In this document: one piece after another, positions 6,445 through 11,057 of the stretch
Layout: every line of letters starts with the position of its first letter
Position numbering within the stretch: position 1 is the first letter of the stretch
Source of the DNA: REBR01 sp033721915
GTDB lineage: Bacteria; Pseudomonadota; Gammaproteobacteria; Pseudomonadales; Oleiphilaceae
NCBI GenBank assembly: GCA_033721915.1
Contig: JAWWAC010000080.1
Span: forward strand, 1 to 11,057
Reading direction: 5' to 3'
DNA length: 11,057 bases
The notes under the pieces: model-generated
Databases searched by the model: none
Seen by the model: the letters and a program-made list of their open reading frames with translations, nothing else
Told to the model about the DNA's origin: nothing
Program-made: the position numbers and the translations under genes

Positions 6445-6822
6445 GTGCAGGATGACGACATCCATCGGGTGGCGGTCTATGGCACTCTGAAGCGGGGCCA
6501 CAGCAACCATCATCTGCTGGCGGGGGCCCGTCTGCTGGGCCTGGACCGGCTCAGGGGCTTCCGGCTTTACCACCTGGGCCCCTATCCGGCCCTGGTGGAG
6601 GGGCCGGTCAGCGGGCGGAGCGCCGGTGTGCTGGTGGAGGTCTATGCGGTGAAACCGCGCCAGTTGACACAGCTGGACCGGCTGGAGGATTACCGCCCCC
6701 GGGCCCCTGAGAAAGGCCTGTACCGACGCCAGCGTTACCCCACCCGCCATGGTCATGCCTGGGTGTATCGATTTAACTGGCCGGTCAAGGGGCGGCCACT
6801 GATACGCAGCGGCCGCTGGTAG
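6445..6822 (+). CDS. Gamma-glutamylcyclotransferase (GGCT/AIG2-like) family protein
   Basis: From the GTG at 6445 the product is 125 residues, typical for this small beta-barrel family. It has the substrate-loop signature VYGTLKRG at 11-18, the core GFRLYHLGPYPALVEG at 38-53, and VLVEVYAV at 62-69. LDRLEDY at 77-83 follows, in which E81 matches the catalytic Glu that drives cyclisation. The end has the expected aromatic strand AWVYRFNW. Enzymes of the family release 5-oxoproline from gamma-glutamyl-amino acids or gamma-glutamylamines; which substrate is used here is unknown. It lies 72 bases after the M14-like gene and 48 bases before the large exported protein, same strand. Presence beside rimK invites a role in glutamyl metabolism. 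RimK is thought to make alpha-linked glutamyl chains, however, so direct removal of S6 glutamates is not obvious. An upstream frame extension to TTG 6400 is possible but poorly supported. Confidence 0.85.
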   Translation: MQDDDIHRVAVYGTLKRGHSNHHLLAGARLLGLDRLRGFRLYHLGPYPALVEGPVSGRSAGVLVEVYAVKPRQLTQLDRLEDYRPRAPEKGLYRRQRYPTRHGHAWVYRFNWPVKGRPLIRSGRW

Positions 6823-6870
6823 ACATTCCGTCGCCTTCTTACCACCGAACACCCGGACAAAGGCAGGGCC

Positions 6871-9783
6871 ATGGCCACCGTGACAGGCATTCTGAAGGAC
6901 AGGATTCTGAAGGGCAGGCGCAGTCTGAGGGCGCCGCTGATGGGCTGGCTGCTGCTGATGCTGCTGTCAGCCCCATTGCCACTGTGGGGGGATCCCCTGA
7001 CCAGTTCCGTGAGCGTGGGCTGGACCGAGTCCGGCGAGCAGTGGCGTACCTGGCAGACGGCCCATTTCCGCATCCACGCACTGGCGCGACATGAGCACTG
7101 GGTGGAGACCGTGGCCCGTGAGGCGGAAGCCGCCCACCGGGACCTGACCGGCACTCTGCAGTGGGCGCCGGACAAGCGCACACACCTGGTGCTCACGGAC
7201 GACAACGACTTTGCCAATGGCTGGGCCACCACCAGCCCCTACAACCAGATCCGCCTGTTTCTCTCGCCGCCGGACCGGTTTGACTCACTGGAAGCCTACC
7301 AGGACTGGCTGCGTGTGCTGATCCGCCACGAATACACCCATGTGCTGCACCTGGACCAGGGGGCCGGCTTGCCCATGGCACTGCGTGGTGTCGTCGGAAG
7401 GCTGCCACTGCTATTTCCCCACCAGTTCCAGCCGGTGTGGATGATCGAGGGCATTGCCACCGCACTGGAAGGGGGGGCGGTGCCCGGCAGCGGACGGGGG
7501 CAAAGCACCCTGATGGCCAACCGCATGCGGGCGGAGGTGGCCTCGGCAGGGGGCCCCGCCACCCTGTCCCGGGTGACGGGGCTGAACCGGGACTGGCCTT
7601 CCGATCAGGTCTATCTCTATGGCGTTTTCTTTGTGCAGTATCTGCAGCAGACACAGGGTCCGGGGGCGCTGGGGGCCTGGCTGCAGTCCTATCGTCACCA
7701 CCTGATTCCCTACTGGATGAACCCCACCGCCAGGGACCTCTACGGTGAGGACTTTCCCGCCCTGTGGGCCTCCTACCGGGAGTGGCTCAGTGAGCAGTTT
7801 CCCCCCAGGGAGCGGGCCAGCGAGCCCGGTGAACGGCTCAGCCCCCATGGCCTGAACGCCTCGCCGCCGGTGGCGGTGGGCAACCGGGTCTACCGTCTCG
7901 AGCGGGATGGCCACAGCCCGGTGCAGCTGGTCCGTTACAGCGACCAGGGTCGTGAGGTGCTGACCCGGGTGCACGAGCCCGGGCCCATGGATGTGGATGA
8001 GCAGGAGCGGGTGCTGGTGGCCGGTGTGTCACGGCGGGTGGACAACCGCAGCCTGGGGGATATCTGGCTGTGGCAGCCGGGTGAGGGCTGGCGGGCACTG
8101 ACGGACAGAAGCCGCTATCGTGAGGCCCGCTGGCTGGGTGAGGAGCGCATCATTGCCCGGCGCATGGTGGACGGGCAGGTGGAACTGGACCTGATGGACG
8201 CTCAGGGGCAGTGGCTGGAGACACTCTGGCAGGGCCGTCCCGGTGAGGTGCTGGAATCCTTTGCCGTGGCCCCCGGGGGGGAGTTCCTGGTGGCGGGCTT
8301 CAAGGCCGCCGACAGTCCCGGCTGGCAGATCCGCCGCTTTGACCTGGCACAGCGCCGCTGGCAGAGCCTGACGGACAACAGCCGCATCCAGGGCCAGCCG
8401 TCTTTCTCACCGGACGGGGACCAGTTGCTGTTCAGCGGGGAATTCCGTGGGCATTACGATCTGTTCCGGCTGCACCTTGACGAGGGCAGGCTGGAGCGGC
8501 TGACCCGTTCCGATACCGGGGCTTTCACCCCGGTGCAGAGCGCCGATGGCCGGCTGTATTATCAGCACTACACCTCTGAGGGCTACCAGCTGCACCGTCT
8601 GGACAACCCCCTGAGTGAGTGGGTGGCAGAGGATGGGGCCGCTGCCGGGACAGAGCCGTCCGCGCCGGACCAGCCCCCGACCGGTGAGGCACTGAAGGAT
8701 TCATCGCCGTCCGGGGCCAATGAAGCAGAACTTCGTGACAAGGGCGCCTATTCCGGCTGGCGCTCTTCGGCGCCCCGCTACTGGCTGCCTTTTGTCAACG
8801 TCGACAACGACAGCCTGCAGCTGGGTGCCAGCACACTCGGGCAGGATGCGCTGGGGCGCCATCTCTGGCAGCTTCTCGCCGGGTACGACGAAACCAGCGC
8901 CAGCGCCTTTGGCCGCCTGGGCTACCAGTACGACAACCGCTACCAGCTGGTGCTGCAGCGCAACATCCAGTTTTTCGCCAATGGCCAGGGAGAGGTGGTC
9001 AGGGCCCGCGCCAGTGACCGCATCGCCGCCAGCCGCCTGAACCTGTTCAACGCCATGAGGGACCATCTGGCACTGAACCTGGGGCTGTTCTATGAGCGCA
9101 ATTCCGACCTCTGGCGCCAGTCCGGGCAGACACCGGCCCCGTCCTTTAACCGCTCACTGATGGGGGCGGCACTGCATTTTGATAACAGCGAGCGATTCCG
9201 CTACAGCATCAGCCCCGCCAGGGGCCGTGAACTGACACTGGTGGCGGAAACCCACGAGGGGCTCAAAGACGATTTCACAGGCAGCCGTGTGCTGGCCGAC
9301 TGGCGTGAATACGTCCATCTGGGCCGCTCCCATGTCCTGGCAGGGCGTCTGGCGGGGGTGGCCTCGGAGCCGGGGGCGGCCTCGTTGCGGCTGGGGGGTG
9401 AACCGCCGGTGTCCAGGGCTCAGTTTGGCCGCGACCGTTACCCGTTGCGGGGCTATGCCAGCAACGCACTGTCCGGCAGGAGCCTGGCGCTGGCCAGTCT
9501 GGAGTGGCGGCTTCCCCTGGCCCGTGTCCAGCGCAACTGGCAGGTGTACCCCGTGGGGTTGCGGGATATCCACGCCAGCGTCTTTGGCGACGCCGCCCGG
9601 GTCTGGCGATCAAGGCTGGAGAGTCTTGAGGACCGCACCTTCACCGGTGCCGGGGTGGAGCTGACCACGGAGCTGGTGGTGGGTTACCGCCTGCTGGTGC
9701 CTGTCACACTGGGCCTGGCACGGGGGTTTGACGAGGTGCTGGGCGAAGACCGCTTCTATCTCAGAACCGGTCTCGCCTTCTGA
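6871..9783 (+). CDS. Exported metallopeptidase / beta-propeller / Omp85-type outer-membrane barrel fusion (970 aa)
   Basis: A basic N-terminus (KGRR) and hydrophobic stretch at about 21-40 look like a signal peptide, with the mature part starting near DPLTSS. Residues about 55-310 contain HEYTH (153-157) with E193 in WMIEGIATALE 36 residues on, the gluzincin zinc-ligand arrangement of peptidase-MA-like enzymes. Residues about 330-585 are TolB/PD40-type propeller repeats (FSPDGDQLLFSG at 512-523, SADGRLYYQ at 557-565). An acidic, Pro-rich linker (586-625) leads to PRYWLPF and about 330 residues of beta-barrel. This barrel contains YPLRGY (857-862), like the Omp85 L6 motif, LEWRLPLARV, and FGDAARVW (905-912), and it ends with Phe970, the usual outer-membrane C-terminal signal. 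Substrate and topology are unknown. The start has AGGCAGG upstream. It closes the operon and stops 18 bases before the convergent PhoH2-like gene. Confidence 0.82.
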   Translation: MATVTGILKDRILKGRRSLRAPLMGWLLLMLLSAPLPLWGDPLTSSVSVGWTESGEQWRTWQTAHFRIHALARHEHWVETVAREAEAAHRDLTGTLQWAPDKRTHLVLTDDNDFANGWATTSPYNQIRLFLSPPDRFDSLEAYQDWLRVLIRHEYTHVLHLDQGAGLPMALRGVVGRLPLLFPHQFQPVWMIEGIATALEGGAVPGSGRGQSTLMANRMRAEVASAGGPATLSRVTGLNRDWPSDQVYLYGVFFVQYLQQTQGPGALGAWLQSYRHHLIPYWMNPTARDLYGEDFPALWASYREWLSEQFPPRERASEPGERLSPHGLNASPPVAVGNRVYRLERDGHSPVQLVRYSDQGREVLTRVHEPGPMDVDEQERVLVAGVSRRVDNRSLGDIWLWQPGEGWRALTDRSRYREARWLGEERIIARRMVDGQVELDLMDAQGQWLETLWQGRPGEVLESFAVAPGGEFLVAGFKAADSPGWQIRRFDLAQRRWQSLTDNSRIQGQPSFSPDGDQLLFSGEFRGHYDLFRLHLDEGRLERLTRSDTGAFTPVQSADGRLYYQHYTSEGYQLHRLDNPLSEWVAEDGAAAGTEPSAPDQPPTGEALKDSSPSGANEAELRDKGAYSGWRSSAPRYWLPFVNVDNDSLQLGASTLGQDALGRHLWQLLAGYDETSASAFGRLGYQYDNRYQLVLQRNIQFFANGQGEVVRARASDRIAASRLNLFNAMRDHLALNLGLFYERNSDLWRQSGQTPAPSFNRSLMGAALHFDNSERFRYSISPARGRELTLVAETHEGLKDDFTGSRVLADWREYVHLGRSHVLAGRLAGVASEPGAASLRLGGEPPVSRAQFGRDRYPLRGYASNALSGRSLALASLEWRLPLARVQRNWQVYPVGLRDIHASVFGDAARVWRSRLESLEDRTFTGAGVELTTELVVGYRLLVPVTLGLARGFDEVLGEDRFYLRTGLAF

Positions 9784-9801
9784 CTCCCTGTCCCTGTCGG
9801 A

Positions 9802-11057
9802 CTAGAGGTGGGCTTCGGCGTATTCCGCCAGCGCTGAGCGTGGCACGCCCTGCAGATGGATATGGCCGCCATGGCGGAAGCCCTTGAAGCGCTCCGTCAT
9901 GTAGGTCAGCCCGGAGCTGAGTGGGTTGAGGTAGGCGGTGTCGATCTGTGACAGGTTGCCCAGGCAGACCACCTTGCTGCCGGTGCCGGCCCGGGTAATG
10001 ATGGTCTTGATCTGGTGGGGCGTGAGGTTCTGGCACTCGTCGATGATGATCAGGCTGTGCTGGAAGCTGCGGCCACGGATGTAGTTGAGCGACTTGAAGT
10101 GCAGTGGCACCTTGCTGAGGATGTAGTCCACGCTGGAGTGCATGTTCTCGTCGTCCTCGTGGAGAGCCTCCAGGTTGTCCACGATGGCCCCCAGCCAGGG
10201 CTCCATTTTCTCCGCCTCGGTGCCCGGCAGAAAGCCGATGTCCTCGTCCAGCCCCTGTGTGCTGCGGGTGGCGATGATGCGTTTGTAGCGCTTGCTGGCC
10301 ACGGTCATCTCGATGGCCGCCGCCAGTGCCAGTATGGTCTTGCCGGAGCCGGCGGAGCCGGTGAGGTTGACCAGGTGGATCTCCGGGTCCATCAGCAGCT
10401 GCAGTGCCATGGCCTGGTAGATGTCCCGGGGGCTCAGACCCCACACCTGCTGGCGCATCAGGTCTTCCTGTGAGAAGTCCGTCAGCACCAGGCGGTGGTC
10501 CTCCACCTCGTTGATGCGCCCCACGAAACCCTGATCGTCCAGTATGAATTCGTTGAGGTTGTAATCCGCCAGGTCTCCCTCACGGGGCAGCAGGTGTTCC
10601 GTGATGCCCGCTCTCTGTATGGTCTCCACCTTGGCGATGGGGTCCCAGAAGGAGCCCTCGTGGTGGTGGTAGCCGCTGGGCAGCAGGTTGATGTCGTCCA
10701 CCAGCTGGTCGGTCTGGTAGTCCTCCGCCTCCACGCCAAAGCCCCGCGCCTTGAGGCGCATGTTGATGTCCTTGCTGACCAGGATAATGGACTGGTCACG
10801 GCGCCGTGTCTGCAGATCCGCCAGCATGTTGATGATGCGGTTGTCGTTGAGTGAGTCCGGCAGGTGGTGGTTCTGTGGCTTGTCGGAGGCCATGAGTATG
10901 GACAGGGTGCCACGGGGCTCGGCTTTTTCCCCCCGCAGTATGGGGACCCCCTTCTCGATTTCCTTGGGGCTGGCGTCCCCCAGAAGACGGTCGATGCTGC
11001 GGATGGCCTGGCGGCAGTCGGCGGCCACGGCCTGCTTGCCGGTTTTCAGGGCATCCA
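9802..11057 (-). CDS. PhoH2-like protein: PIN domain fused to PhoH ATPase (5' end outside window)
   Basis: The frame stays open to the right edge, reading on past the in-frame GTG at 11028 with DALKTGKQA, so the true N-terminus is beyond the window. About 418 residues are visible of an estimated 460-470. The N-terminal part is a PIN nuclease-like domain: NDNRII followed about 25 residues later by LVSKDINMRLKARGFGVEAE carries the internal acidic residues; the first catalytic Asp would lie outside. The C-terminal PhoH domain has Walker A GSAGSGKT (about bases 10336-10359) and Walker B LIIIDECQN (about 10027-10053), plus GNLSQIDTAYL. PhoH2 proteins studied elsewhere couple ATP-dependent RNA unwinding to RNA cleavage. 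No antitoxin-like partner is visible on the side inside the window. It is convergent with the operon; the 18-base gap leaves no room for a free-standing terminator. Confidence 0.92.
   Translation of the reverse strand, partial: DALKTGKQAVAADCRQAIRSIDRLLGDASPKEIEKGVPILRGEKAEPRGTLSILMASDKPQNHHLPDSLNDNRIINMLADLQTRRRDQSIILVSKDINMRLKARGFGVEAEDYQTDQLVDDINLLPSGYHHHEGSFWDPIAKVETIQRAGITEHLLPREGDLADYNLNEFILDDQGFVGRINEVEDHRLVLTDFSQEDLMRQQVWGLSPRDIYQAMALQLLMDPEIHLVNLTGSAGSGKTILALAAAIEMTVASKRYKRIIATRSTQGLDEDIGFLPGTEAEKMEPWLGAIVDNLEALHEDDENMHSSVDYILSKVPLHFKSLNYIRGRSFQHSLIIIDECQNLTPHQIKTIITRAGTGSKVVCLGNLSQIDTAYLNPLSSGLTYMTERFKGFRHGGHIHLQGVPRSALAEYAEAHL

Noticed and set aside
4285..6852. Several antisense open frames of 220-296 residues on the - strand across rimK, the M14-like gene and the cyclotransferase gene
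   Set aside because: They lack recognisable motifs, lie opposite well-supported genes, and arise from the scarcity of stop codons at high GC.
6871..9783. Calling the 970-residue protein TolB because of the propeller repeats
   Set aside because: TolB is about 430 residues with no peptidase motif and no outer-membrane barrel; only the propeller part resembles it.
9784..9801. Bidirectional terminator between the exported protein and the PhoH2-like gene
   Set aside because: Only 18 bases are available; they hold neither a stem nor a T-run.

Overview
This 11 kb window is GC-rich (about two-thirds G+C by eye), almost fully coding, and looks like an ordinary chromosomal segment of a gammaproteobacterium. 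The gene order MscS-type channel / RimB / RimK / AstE-like hydrolase and the outer-membrane protein at the right point to a Gram-negative, possibly a marine or halophilic lineage. That lineage guess is inference only. I see no mobile element, tRNA, rRNA or CRISPR array.

Layout. (1) Bases 2-376, + strand: the 3' end of a MoeB/ThiF-family adenylyltransferase. (2) Bases 469-1875, - strand: a complete class I DNA photolyase (phrB), convergent with the first gene, starting at a GTG with a good Shine-Dalgarno. (3) Bases 1876-2083: a divergent intergenic region, poorer in G+C than the genes. (4) Bases 2084-9783, + strand: seven tightly packed genes that probably form one transcription unit. They encode a DUF432-like protein, an MscS-family channel, the retropepsin-like protease RimB (4-base overlap), the S6-glutamate ligase RimK, an AstE/AspA-type M14 zinc hydrolase, a gamma-glutamylcyclotransferase-like protein, and a 970-residue exported protein. 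(5) Bases 9802-11057, - strand: a PhoH2-like PIN-ATPase whose 5' end lies outside the window and which is convergent with the operon.

How the genes may work together. RimK adds glutamates to the C-terminus of ribosomal protein S6, and RimB is its known partner in pseudomonads. Placing this pair with a mechanosensitive channel upstream and two more enzymes acting on acyl-amino-acid or glutamyl amide bonds downstream suggests a module linking envelope or osmotic state, glutamate chemistry and ribosome modification. The functional link is inference; the clustering is directly seen.

The most unusual protein is the 970-residue one. It reads as a signal peptide, a gluzincin metallopeptidase domain (HEYTH plus a downstream Glu), a TolB-like beta-propeller, a short linker and an Omp85/D15-type beta-barrel ending in Phe. 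It recalls the PlpD-type secretion design, with a peptidase and propeller where a passenger and POTRA domains would be expected.
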